Part shown: positions 45,671 to 57,214 of the stretch, piece after piece | How positions within the stretch are numbered: position 1 is the first letter of the stretch | Layout of the letters: every line of letters starts with the position of its first letter | Assembly (NCBI GenBank): GCA_030760725.1 | Contig: JASWHV010000007.1 | Location: 27,233,324 to 27,297,323, forward strand | Direction of reading: 5' to 3' | DNA from: Neostapfia colusana | Lineage: Eukaryota; Streptophyta; Magnoliopsida; Poales; Poaceae | DNA: 64,000 bases | Position numbers and translations under genes: made by a program | The notes under the pieces: model-generated | Told to the model about the DNA's origin: nothing | Databases searched by the model: none | The model's input: the letters and a program-made list of their open reading frames with translations, nothing else

Positions 45671-48040
45671 ATGTCGGACATCAAGGATGTACACAAGAAG
45701 ATCGACAATGAAAAGGGTGATGATGAAAGGACTCAAAAGCTAAAGAAGCTACTCAACGCCTTTCAATATAGTGAGGACGATGATGAGGAGGTGCTCTAAC
45801 TCAAGGCTCTTCTACGGAAGAAGGCACTCTCCCCAAAAGGGAAGAAGAAGATCAATGATGAAAAGAAGAAGAAAGGGGGTAGTCACACAGACTACTCCCG
45901 ATACCCTTTTGACTATGAACGTTTGAATTCTAACAATAGTCATTACTTATCAATTCCTGTAGGGAAAGCACTTTACTTTGATGGCAATGACTATTCAATG
46001 TGGAGACAAAATATGAAAATGCACCTTATATCTCTTAACCCATGTTTGTGGCATATAGTGTGTACAGGGATAGATATCACGGATGATGATGAAGAGCTGA
46101 CTCCAAGCCAAGAACAAGCCATTCACCAGAATGCTCAAGCTGTAGCTGTGATCACGTCATCACTGAGCCGAGACGAGTTCACCAAGGTGGATGGACTCTA
46201 AATTGCCAAGGAGATATGGGACACACTACAAACCTCACATGAAGGTGACCGTCATGTACGCGAACCCAAGATAGAAATGATTGAAGGTGAAATTGGAAGA
46301 TTCGCGATAGAAGAAGATGAATCACCACAAGATATGTACAATCGACTGAAGAATCTTATCAACAAAGTCCGAGCTTATGGCAGCAAAAAGTGGAATGATC
46401 ATGAGATCATGAAGTTGATTCTCAGAGCATTCATGCCTCGCAACGTGACTCTTTGCTCTATGATTAGAGAAAGCCCCGGGTATCGGAAAATGACCCCAGA
46501 CGAACTTCTTGGCAAGATCATCAACTTTGAAATGATGGAGAAGCAAGCCAAGCATGTCAAGGAAATTGCCGATATCACCTCGGCAAAGAAGAAAGGAGTT
46601 GCTTTGAAGTCAACTTGTACACCCGTATCAAAAGAAGCTCGAGAAGCTCATGGAGAAGATGACAGTGATGATGAAAGTAGTGATATCGATGAAGAAGACA
46701 TGATCTTGTTCATGAAGTTCAAGAAAATGATGAGAAGAAGAAAGGGTAGCAGCTCAAACGAAGGAAGACAAAGGGACAAACAAAGACCCAAGATGAGACG
46801 GGTGTGCTACAACTGCGGAGAATATGACCACTTCATAGTAGATTGTCCATATGAAGAAAATAAGAGGAATACTAAAGACAACAAGCCTCAACCAAGCAAA
46901 ATGTTCAAGAAGAAGAAGCGATATGGCCAAGCGCACATAGGGAAGGAGTGGGACTCCAATGATGAATCCTCATCCGAAGAAGAAGAGGAGATGGCCACCA
47001 TAGCCATAAAGAAGACTACCAAGAAATCCACTCTCTTCCCAACCATGGGCGCATGGAAGGACACAGGCAACACTTGTCTAATGGCAAAGAAAGGTAAAAG
47101 AAAGGTAACAACTAAATCTTCCTTCTCGCATTCTTTTACTATTGATAGTGATAATTCTAGTGAGGATGATAGCAGTGATGAAAATGAATATATGCTTAGG
47201 GGTTTAGACAAAAAGACAGCTGCTAAGATGAAATTTCTATTTGATAAGCTTATTGATATGGAGAAGTTAGTCAATCGTCAGGAAGATATGATCATCTTCC
47301 AAAAGGAGGAATATCTTGAGATTGAAAAGCTTCTTGAACTTGAAAAGGAGTGAAGTAAATCACTAGAACTTGAGTTAGCTTCAAGCAAGGAAGCTTGCTT
47401 GAAGTTAAAAGACTCAAACGCCACAATCAGGGATGAACTTGCTAACTTAACCAAAGTTAACAAGATCCTTGAGGTACAAGTCGAGTCACTCAAGCAAAGT
47501 GGTTCTTCATCCACTTCAAGCTCACATTCTCAACATATAAAATCTGAAACTAGTATTACTTGTGCTTGTGCCAAAAGTGACACTAACTTGAAGAAAAAGC
47601 CAAACTCGACAAAGGACAAGCAATCTTCTCAAAGTGGCATATTTGACAAGGAGAAGATCAAGTATGCACGCAGTGCATACTCGGTCACAAGAACTTCTAA
47701 TGTCAAATGTGAAATTGGATATTCTTATGGTGAAAAGCAAAACACTAGAAGCCACGAGAATAACAAGGATTGCATTGCCTTTGTCAAGGGAAACTCTTCT
47801 CAAATTAGAAAACTTAATAATGTTGATAAATTTAACACTGTGAACACATATGAACAATAACTTGTATTTAGAACTTTTGATGCTTCATATGTACTTATGA
47901 AAAGTAATCTTGGAAGAGTTTATGCCGAATATGTTGGGCCACGCCATGGGAACACCAAGTCTCATGTGTGGGTGCCCAAATCACTTGTGACTAACCTCAA
48001 AGGACCCAAGCAAGCTTGGGTACCTAAGACCAAGGCATAA
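45671..48040 (+). pseudogene. gag: Element D gag, degenerate
   Basis: The frame from ATG 45671 is broken by stops at 45797-45799, 46199-46201, 47351-47353, 47858-47860 and 48038-48040. It shows a lysine-rich N-terminus, a copia gag domain (YFDGNDYSMWRQNM near 45976, then the segment ending in KEIWDTLQ), a CCHC zinc knuckle at 46805-46846 and acidic, serine-rich repeats after it. The region 47230-47520 is heptad-rich and coiled-coil-like (MEKLVNRQEDMI, LEIEKLLELEKE). The long C-terminal part is typical of SIRE-type Gag. Gag and pol share one frame. Confidence 0.85.
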
Positions 48041-48055
48041 TTTGTCTTTGCTTAT

Positions 48056-51000
48056 TCATTCGGTGGAGCAAAATGGGTGCTAGATAGTGGATGCACCAAT
48101 CACATGACCGGAAAAAGAAGAATGTTCGTGGAATATGAAGAAAATGAAGATCCAAGCGAAGGCATTTACTTTGGTGATAATAGTCAAGGAAGAGTGCTTG
48201 GTACCAGTAAAATTGCAATTTCATCACAACATACTCTCTCTCATGTTTTACACGTTGACTCCTTGGATTATAACCTTTTGTCGATATGTCAGTTATGTGA
48301 CAAGGGTTATAATTGTTTATTCACTAATGAGGGTGTGACTGTCTCTAGAAGTAGTGATAACTCAATTGCATTCAAGGGTGTGTTAAAGGGAAAACTTTAT
48401 CTAGTTGACTTCAACAAAGATAAAGCCGAACTTGACACAAGCTTGATTGCAAAGACCAACATGGGTTGGCTGTGGCATAGACGGCTAGCACATGTTGGTA
48501 TGAGGAATCTTCAAGAACTCATTAAAGGCGATCACATCCGAGGTTTAAAGGATGTTGTTTTTGAGAAAGACAGGCCTTGTAGAGTGTGCCAAACAGGGAA
48601 GCAAGTAGGAGCACCCCATCCCGCGAAGAACGTCATGACTACAACAAGACCGCTTGAACTCCTCCGCATGGATCTATTCGGTCCAATTGCTTACATAAGC
48701 ATCAGCGGTAATAAATACGGTCTAGTCATTGTTGATGATTTTTCACGCTTCACGTGGGTTTTCTTTTTGCATGATAAGACAGAAAATCAAGGAACCCTCA
48801 AGAAGTTCATCAAGCGTACCCAAAATGAATTCTCATTGAAGATCAAGAACATACGAAGTGACAATGGGACAGAATTCAAGAACACCCAAGTTGAGGAGTA
48901 TCTAGACGAAGAAGGGATAAAGCACGAATTTTCAGCACCATATACTCCTCAACAAAGCGGAGTAGCCGAAAGGAAGAACAGAACTTTCATTGAGATGACG
49001 AGGACAATGCTCGATGAATACAAGACATCGGACAGGTTTTGGGCTGATGCGGTTAACACCGCTTGTCACGCCATAAACCGACTATATCTTCATCGGTTGC
49101 TCAAGAAAACTTCATATGAACTACTCACGGGTAACAAGCCAAATATTTCATATTTTCGAGTTTTTGGTTCAAAATGTTATATTTTAAACAAGAAGCCAAG
49201 GGCTTCGAAGTTTGCTTCAAAGTCCAATGAAGGTTTCTTACTTGGCTATGATTCAAACTCCTACGCTTATCATGTCTTCAACAAAACCTCTGGACTTGTT
49301 GAAGTAGCACGTGACGTAGTGTTCGATGAAACTAACGGCTCTCAAGAAGAGCAAGTTGATCAATGTGTGCTAGATCAAGAAGAAGCTCCATGTCAAGCAT
49401 CGAGAAGAATGGCATTGGGCGATGTTCGACCACAAGTGCCACCTTCAAATGCGAATGAAGAAAATGAACCACAGGTGGAGGAAAATGATCAAGGGGGGAG
49501 CTTCCATACAAGATCAACCTCAAGAAAATCAAAACATCAATGAGGGCAACTATCCAGGGGGAGAAGAAGATGATAATGAAGATTCAAGACCACAAGTGCC
49601 ACATCCAAGAGTACACCAAAGCATCCAAAGAGATCACCCCGTCAACAACATAATCGGTGACATCCAAAAGGGAGTAATAACTCGATCTCACATAGCTAAT
49701 TTTTGTGAACACTATTCTTTTGTATCTTCTTTGGAACCATACAGGGTTGAGGATGCATTAAAAGAAGAAATGAACAACTTCAAAAGGAACGAAATGTGGG
49801 AGCTTGTTGAAAGACCCAAGTCAAACATCGTCGGCACTAAATGGGTCTTCCGCAACAAGCAAGACGAACATGATGTGGTAACAAGGAACAAGGCACGACT
49901 TGTGGCAAAAGGGTACTCACAAGTCGAAGGTTTGGATTTCGATGAGACTTTTGCTCCCGTAGCTAGGCTTGAATCGATTCGTATATTACTTGCATATGCT
50001 ACTCACCATGATTTCAAGCTTTATCAAATGGACGTGAAAAGCGCCTTTCTCAACGGACCGATCAAGGAGGAGGTGTACGTGGAGCAACCACCCGGTTTTG
50101 AAGATCAAGAGTACCCTGACTATGTGTTCAAACTGCGTAAGGCTCTCTATGGCCTCAAACAAGCTCCTAGAGCTTGGTATGAGTGCCTTAGAGATTTTTT
50201 GATTGAAAATGACTTCAAGAATGGAAAAGCTGATTACACTTTGTTTACTAAACACTTTGATGATGATCTCTTCATTTACCAAATCTATGTTGACGATATT
50301 ATATTTGGTTCAACTAACAAATCCTTTTGTCAAGAATTCAGTAAGATTACGACAGATAGATTCGAGATGTCCATGATGGGAGAGTTGAGGTACTTTTTGG
50401 ATTCCAAGTGAAGCAACAAAAGGATGGGACGTTCATAAGCCAAACAAAGTACACTCAAAACATTCTCAAGAAGTTTGGAATGGACAAAGCAAAGCCCATA
50501 AAGACTCCCATGGCGATAAATGGACACTTGGATCTCAATGAGGACGAACCAAATGTGGATCAAAAGGTATATCGTTCCATGATTGGCTCCTTACTTTATT
50601 TATGTGCATCTAGGCCTGATATCTTGTTGAGTGTATGTTTGTGTGCAAGGTTTCAAGCCAATCCTAAGGAATGTCATTTGACAGCCATTAAAAGGATCTT
50701 GAGATATTTAGTTCATACACCCAACCTAGGCCTTTGGTATCCCAAAGGTTCAAAATTCAAACTCATTGGATACTCCGATGCAGATTATGCCGGATGCAAG
50801 GTAGATAGAAAAGTACTTCTGGTACTTGCCAATTCCTAGGTAGATCCTTAGTTTCTTGGTCCTCCAAGAAACAAAATTCAATTGCCTTATCCACGGCCGA
50901 AGCGGAGTATGTTGCAGCCGGGAGTTGTTGTGCACAACTCCTTTAGATGCGACAAACTCTAAGGGATTACGGTTACAATATGAGCCATATTCCACTCCTT

Positions 51001-51237
51001 TGTGACAATGAGAGTGCAATTAAAATAGCCCATAACCCTGTTGAGCACTCTAGAACCAAACACATAGATATCCGACATCATTTTTAGATAGATCACTCAA
51101 TGAAAGGAGACATAGCCATTTCTCTTGTCAACACTGAAAAATAACTAGCCGATATCTTTACCAAGCCACTTGATGAAAAACGCATTTGTGAGCTCCGAAA
51201 TGAACTAAATATCCTTGATGCTCGGAATGTGGCTTGA
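48056..51237 (+). pseudogene. pol: Element D pol: protease, integrase, RT, RNase H
   Basis: Protease D-S-G at 48083-48091 within WVLDSGCTNHMTG. Integrase zinc region (WHRRLAHVGM to CRVCQTGK) from about 48472; integrase core MDLFGP near 48668, SDNGTEF near 48857, ERKNRT near 48968. RT has KWVFRNK, the [10 protein letters not shown] motif and an intact Y-V-D-D at 50286-50297. RNase H has GYSDADYAGC near 50769 and ADIFTKPL near 51150, and ends at the TGA at 51235-51237. Frameshifts lie at about 49500-49543 (integrase/RT linker), 50400-50411 and 50815-50840; stops occur in RNase H near 50943 and 51086. The order integrase before RT identifies Ty1/copia. Confidence 0.92.
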
Positions 51238-52128
51238 AAACTTGCATACCTATATGCCATCCTCAAAATCATGTTAATTGTGTTGAAAAATCATCTCTCT
51301 ATATTTTTCTCCTACAAACTATGTTAGTTACTTGATCTTGATGAATTATGGTCATAGCTTGATTGTTGTATGTTTACTGATCATATTCATCAAGAATATA
51401 TGTGTGTCTTTAACCCCTATTCCTTATTAGGAACCATTGAATACATATATATAAGTGTTTTGTACTTTTCTGTACAAGGGACCACAGACTAGTCCGTTGT
51501 CACCCCGGGCTAGTCCGCACATTGCGGACTAGTCCGCACTTGGTCCGCTAGTCCGGTTTGACCACGGACTAGTCCGATATTTCGACTCCATAACCCTAGG
51601 GACGGCTCAGACCTAATCTCCATCAACCTCACAACTTCTCTCCTTCTTTTTGGTGCCTTGATTCCGAAGGGGGAGATATTGAGGGGGACAATTCCTAATC
51701 CTAGGCCTTGCTCGTCCCTCCACACAGGGAGGGATCCGGATGAGGCACGTCTTTGGTCGTAGGTTCTTCTTTTTGTGTCCTAGTTTAAGAAGTGGGCTTT
51801 TGTAAGACTTATGTTATCATTATGCTTTTGGACATGTGCTGCGAAATGATGACTATGTTATGCTTATGATTAATGGTGTACGTTTAAAACTGATATGTAG
51901 GCTTGAGACTCTTGATGATATTATGATTATGCTTATTACGATATTCACATCAAAATTATTGCTCACACACATAGTTTTGCACCCCACCATAAAGAGTGCA
52001 CATATGTCTTATGTCTACATTGCCTATTTTGCTCAAAGCTCATATGTGCACACTTTATGAAAATCTGAATTTTTATCATATTTGTGTGATCTCAATTGGT
52101 TGTCATCAATCACCAAAAAGGGGGAGAT
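51238..52128 (+). other. Element D 3' untranslated region and polypurine tract
   Basis: About 0.9 kb without a gene. At 51487-51580 it holds a further cluster of CGGACTAGTCCG-type palindromes outside the LTRs. A purine-rich stretch with GAAGGGGGAGATATTGAGGG at 51666 resembles a central polypurine tract; the terminal tract (AAAAAGGGGGAGAT) ends at 52127, next to the 3' LTR. Confidence 0.75.
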
Positions 52129-53435
52129 AGAAAATGCATCTAGGCATCCCTTGTGGGTTTTGGTTGATTTATGACAAACAAATGAGACCCTAACAAAATC
52201 GTTGAGATGAGCGCAGGTTTTTAAAGAAATTAGGAAGAAAGTGCAAAAAGAAAGGAGAATGAGGATCTAAAATGATAAGAACTCAGGAGCTGAAAAGATT
52301 AGATTACTTAGTGTGGAGTGTGTTCGAGAAACACACCCCAAGAGCTCAAGTGAAAGAAATCACACTAACTGCACAAAAATCAGCATGTGCGGACTAGTCC
52401 GATATCAACCGGACTAGTCTGATTTCTCTCTGACTAGAAAACGGACTAGTCTGATATGGACAAGACTAGTCCGATTTGTCTCTGAATAGACAACGGACTA
52501 GTCCGGTATCTCACAACACTTACGGTTTTCCACACGCCGCACACCAGACTAGTACGGAGTCCACCAGGGACTAGTCCGCACGTCGCAAACCCTAACAGTA
52601 CCTTTGGAAACCCTAGTATAATAGAGGTGTACGGCCATACTACCATAACTCTCGACCCCCTGTTCCGTCACACCTTCCAAGAGCCCAAAATTCATATCTC
52701 TCCACACATTCTAACCCAAAAAGTATCAAATCTTTGAGGATTAGCAATTGATCAAAGGAGAGACTTGTTCTACACATCTTGAGCTCTTGGGTTTGATCTC
52801 TCGCACACTCTTGTTCATTTATTGTACATCTTTTGAGTATGCTCGGTGGTATTCATTCACTGTAATTCTTGGGGAGCCCTCAACTTGTGAGAAGGCCCCT
52901 TGAACGATTTATTTGCCCTTTGTGATTAGTGTAATAGAATCGCCCTTCGTGGCGATTCGACGAGGGTAGGGTTGGTGAAGACCCGGTCCTTCGTGGACTC
53001 CTCAACAGGGACGTAGATTTTCTTCATGGAATCGAACCTCGGGATAAAATCTTGTCTCTTGCTCTTGTGTTTTATTGTTCATCATATTCAAGAGTTTATT
53101 TAATCTTGTGTAATTCACGTTGAAGCATTGAAACTAAAGTTGATCCCTATCATTCATTGTTTCACTGTTGTAATACATCTAAGTTCCCAATTAATTTCCG
53201 TTGCATAGGGTACTAGAAGTGAAAATATTGATCAAACTTGATCTTTCTAGTACACGCATACCGGACTAGTCCGCACAGTACCAGACTAGTCCGATTTGTC
53301 TCTGAGTAGACAACAGACTAGTCCGCACTCTACCGGACTAGTCTGATTTCCTTGTATTTGATAAATCTATTAAGTGTTTCAAGGATTAACAAAGAATCAA
53401 AAAGCCTATTCAGCCCCCCCTCTAGGCTACATTCA
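52129..53435 (+). repeat. Element D 3' LTR
   Basis: About 1307 bp, starting with the degenerate end AGAAAATGCATC (TGAAAGTGCATC in the 5' LTR) and ending CTACATTCA at 53435. Compared with the 5' LTR it lacks about 130 bp of palindrome units near 52435 and has an extra unit near 53296-53340. Confidence 0.9.
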
Positions 53436-54247
53436 TCAAGGAACTCTGGGCCCGAGCGAGAGAGCTTTCGGCCTGCTGGGAGGCGGCTGAGGCCACGAGC
53501 GCCTAGAGGTCTTGGTGAGCCTACCGAGCTTCGGGGTCGGCGGGCTCAGGAATGTTGCATAGTATGGCGGCAACCGCCGCCACATTCTGGCTGGCCTGTT
53601 GAAAGCGTGGGGCACGACCATCATTAATGATGTCAGCTTGGACCTGGCGGACGTGGAGCCATGCCTTGTTCGAGCCCGGGCTGGGGCGGGACGTGTTGAC
53701 GTTGCGAATGCAGCAGCGTTCATGTTGATCCAGCATGATCGACCCTCGAGGCATCGCGCCGTGCTGCGAGCTGGTCAGCTAGCTCACGGTGTCATTCTTC
53801 TGTAAGCTCGGTGTTGCCCTGTGGGCTCATGCTGGTTGGTGTAGAGAGCTGGGAGACATTGGCCATCTCAGCGACATGGCACTCGCGAGAGGGGTGCTTG
53901 CTCCCTTCGGTGTCGTCGTCGGAGCTAGAACTGTACTCCAAGTTGTGGTGGAGGGATGTCGGTGCGCATTCGATCATCTCTGCGAAGAATGACACCGAGG
54001 CGTCATATGTGGGGTATGTGCTGAAAGCATCAATCTTCCCTGTTGTTGCGGGTTCAGTGTTGGGCCTCCTGTTGGAGACCCGGAGGGCACGGAAGCTACT
54101 GGCGAAGAAGTCTAGACTCCCAAAGCGGAGGGTCTGACGGGTGAGGGCAAAACGGTACTCCATCTCATCTCCTACGGTGGCAATGAACTTGAAGTCATCG
54201 AAGGGGATTCTCGTGTCGGGTGCGAGAGTCAATCGTGGAGAAGCCAT
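53436..54247 (-). pseudogene. gag: Fragment F: Tat-like gypsy gag N-terminus
   Basis: From ATG 54245-54247 the reverse frame begins MASPRLTLAPDTR and stays open to 53792, followed in other frames by Q/A-rich sequence with INTRL-like helices (for example AILCNIPEPADPEAR near 53521). The layout, just after a TTGGCGC-type primer site and with a serine/acidic cluster (SSSSDDDT), fits the start of gag in a Tat-lineage element. No zinc knuckle is reached, because D begins at 53435. Function beyond Gag-like is inference. Confidence 0.6.
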
Positions 54248-54283
54248 CGAGGATGCAAAAAAACGGGAGCGCGCGGCAGTATC

Positions 54284-54300
54284 CCTACCTGGTGCGCCAA
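54284..54300 (-). other. Fragment F primer-binding site
   Basis: In element sense TTGGCGCACCAGGTAGG directly follows the LTR end. This TTGGCGC-type site is typical of Tat-lineage gypsy elements and differs from the tRNA-iMet sites elsewhere in the window. Confidence 0.75.
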
Positions 54301-54301
54301 C

Positions 54302-55045
54302 TATCGGCGTTTGGATTCGCAACTAGTAACTAATGTACCACACGTTCGTCCTCGAGATGGCCTAGCTAAGAACACAAAGGAATTATACTAGTTCAAGCAA
54401 TGTGCCCTACGTCCAGTTTGGGGTGTCTCATTGTTATTTGTTAAGAATGGGGGTGGTTCTCTAACAAGTGCGAGAGCTTATCCTAGGGAGTCAATCGGTT
54501 CCTCCCTTCATACTCGCTCTTGTCATCTCTATATTTACATGTGGGGAGGAGGTCATGGGTACAGGGACGGCTGTCCCATTGTACGTCTTCCATAGTACTC
54601 GATGGAGTCGCCGTATCGGGAGTTCTCTGCCCCGCCTTCTCCTGTCTTGTCACCGGGGTAAGCCATACGGGGCGCAAGCACACCCCGTGTATTCCTCCTC
54701 CTCTGTTCCGCTGGACGGGACGGGCAATCAATGCTCCCATTAGGGATGGCACTCGAGTACCCTCCCACTTGGCCATTGTGGCGCTTGCTCCACATTGAAG
54801 GCCACCTGCTTCCTGCTTACCCGAGGTTGCAATCGGGCCTCCTCTCCAGGGTCTTCCCTTTGACTGAATTCTAAGGAGGAGGCTCTCTGCTCCCCCAGGG
54901 ATCAGGGTCGGGACCAACCTATCTTGTCTGCTTCGTCTCCTTCCATGCGCGGGCTCGGGCCTTCTCCTTCGTTTGGTCCCTGAGGGGGAAATTCGCCGCT
55001 TTCCCCTGGGGGTAAGGGTCGGGAACCCGTCACTAATTTTTGGAG
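54302..55045 (-). repeat. Fragment F LTR, R/U5 side, far end uncertain
   Basis: On the plus strand it begins TATCGGCGTTTGG, one base off the TGTCGGCG end usual for Tat LTRs. The sequence up to about 55045 (GACGGGTTCCC in element sense) has the composition of such an LTR. No second terminus (CGCCGACA on the plus strand) is visible, so it is probably truncated; the right limit is an estimate. Confidence 0.6.
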
Positions 55046-57013
55046 GTTCTTTAGTATTACTGTGGTGTTGTATGCTTATGGATGTTTTGTGGATGAATAA
55101 GTGTTAGTGCACCTTGATCATTTTTCTGTGATATCTATATGATATACTAATTACTTCTCTTCTGCTTACTATTTGTTGTTCCCCATGACATACAATTTTG
55201 TGGAGGGTTAGTGTCAGGATATACGTCCGTATACAAAAGGAAGCCCTTGGTGTGTTCTGTGATTTTGACCCTAACCTTTGCAAAAGGTCCCATAAAGGAT
55301 GTCATCCTGGGAAATTTCGGTGAAAACAAGAGGGATGAGAAAATGCATTGCTACCCTCATTTATTAGGGCCCAATCCTTGGTAGAACTCCCCTGCCAAAC
55401 CTCACCAGTGAGAAGCCACAGATGCGCTAAGGAAGAGGCTCATGGCCACCGTCGCATAAGCTTGCCCACACCAAACTAGGATCACAATTGCGCTCAAAAG
55501 AACATGTGTGCTAGGTCTTCTAGGCAATATCTAGTTCTAGGAAGGGGTAGCCATGGCCCATGGATCAGACAAGTAAACCTCATTGTTCTGAGGAACTCTT
55601 CCACGACGATGTGATGTTGACCCAGGCGCTGCCATGGAGCTCAACCAGCAAGAGCTGCTCCTCCATTGTGAGTCGACGCGGGTGATGTCGTGGAGCTCAT
55701 CCACCCATCATTCGGAGCCGCTCCTCCCACACAAGTCGCAGCTGTGATGCCGGGTAGCTGCTCGTCCTCACCACCAAAGCTTGAGATGGGGCTGATACCA
55801 TATCGCCATTCTGAGATGTGGGAGGGGGAGGGGAAGCATGGATACATCTTTTGTGGGACAAATATCAGGAGCTAGAATGATATCCTTGTAGAGGGAGTAG
55901 AGTTTAGAACAACACTGCTGGGGAGAGGATAAATAGGAATTTGAAGGGTCATCATCTCGATTATATCTAGCAGGTATCCATAGACCATAGAATGTAAATT
56001 ATGTCATGTCTCTAGATCCATGGGCGTACACATGTGATCCTTAGGCATTTCTAAGTTTTTTACACAGACGAGAAAAAGAGTAATAAGTAATACATGCTGA
56101 CCACATAAACATGGTGTAGCATCAAGCACATAGCTTATTACTAAAGCTAAACCCTGGTTTTGGCAAAAATGTTTTTGATTACATTCTCAAGTGTAGCCTG
56201 CAGGTATGATATCCTACACTTGTGTGTTTAGCAGCCAGAAGCGAGTTGGTATGTATTGATGTTTGTAAAAGAGTTGACTTTCATCTTGTTTAAAGAATCA
56301 TAATTACAATGATTCATACTGATTTTAATCAGTTTTAGTCATGTTTATCTCATTTTATTATGATGGGGGAAGCTTATTAGTGGTAGTCTTGTTTCCTCTA
56401 GATGTTCTACGCAATATGATCTTGATTTAATGACTTATATCAGGTGTTATTAGAAATATTTGATATTTTAACATTCAGATTAATCTGTTCATCATCACTG
56501 ACATGAAAAGAAATGGTGGAGGGGGGTTCTGGCTTCCATTCATGCATGTTGTAGACTTGTCAGTTTGTTTGTTCCACTTAGTTACAATAATCCTTTTTCT
56601 TCAAATGCAAGAGAGTAGTACTTCATTATATTAGGGAGAAAGTGAGATGAGAACCCATGCAAACATCCGTGCCTGTGAACAATATGACCACAACCACTTT
56701 TAATAACATTCTAATCACCCGGGAGGAGGGCAGTAAAGAAGGATAGCCCTGGTATACTTCATCATGCAAGATGATATGTAGTCTACCATCGATTACGCTC
56801 CACTAACCCATAGGAAGAAGTGACACTTGGTCGGTGCCCAAGTCTTCCAAATTCTCTGTCATAGGCCAAACAGTGTAGCACCCAAGAAAAAATCCCTCAT
56901 AAGTATATTTGGTCGAGTACTTCCCGCAAGATGAGAGTTAGGGTAGCATGGTTAGTACAAACAATTTGCACAATGTTCGCTGTGTCCTAACTCATATAAA
57001 AAAGATATAGTAC
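55046..57013. other. Unassigned island
   Basis: About 2 kb that I cannot assign to any element. The left part (55400-55880) is of mixed composition with short unsupported frames; the right part (56000-56650) is AT-rich like intergenic or intronic plant DNA. No LTR, target duplication, coding motif or RNA gene is seen. It may be the oldest sequence in the window or an old transposon remnant. Confidence 0.5.
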
Positions 57014-57178
57014 TGTTAGTCTCTGTAATTATGTGCGCAACACAAGGGTATTTTAGTCTTTAGTGAGGGATAAGGGTTAGGAGTACTTTAGTATTTTCTC
57101 CTCACCTAATCCCGCTATATAGTGGACCATGTACCCTCATGATGTATTCATCTAATACAGTCCATATTTATCCCTCCA
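57014..57178 (+). repeat. Element H 5' LTR (short copia LTR)
   Basis: About 165 bp from TGTTAGTCTCTG to CCCTCCA, with TATATAG at 57116-57122 and a primer site 3 bp downstream. Short LTRs of this kind occur in Ale/Hopscotch-type copia elements. The ends are inferred from the TG...CA rule only, as no second LTR is in the window. Confidence 0.65.
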
Positions 57179-57181
57179 ATA

Positions 57182-57192
57182 TGGTATCAGAG
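57182..57192 (+). other. Element H primer-binding site (tRNA-iMet)
   Basis: TGGTATCAGAG, 11 bases matching initiator tRNA-Met, followed 22 bp later by the gag ATG. Confidence 0.85.
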
Positions 57193-57214
57193 TCTAATTA
57201 GGATCCTAATCCTA

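Larger units (their letters stand above)
44206..53435 (+). mobile_element. Element D: SIRE-like Ty1/copia retrotransposon
   Basis: 9.2 kb forward element: LTR, tRNA-iMet primer site, gag, pol in copia order (protease, integrase, RT, RNase H), a 0.9 kb 3' untranslated region, and the second LTR. LTR start TGAAAGTGCATC and end CTACATTCA fit the SIRE type (inference from the order, LTR ends and gag style). Flanking 5-mers CCTCT and TCAAG do not match, and the two flanks come from different elements (E and F). Confidence 0.9.

Noticed and set aside
55640..55875. Small overlapping ORFs on both strands in the unassigned island
   Set aside because: Short, no motif, and no other support for a gene.
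55890..55906. GAGGGAGTA motif resembling a Stowaway MITE end
   Set aside because: Only a short match; no paired terminal inverted repeat or TA duplication was found nearby.
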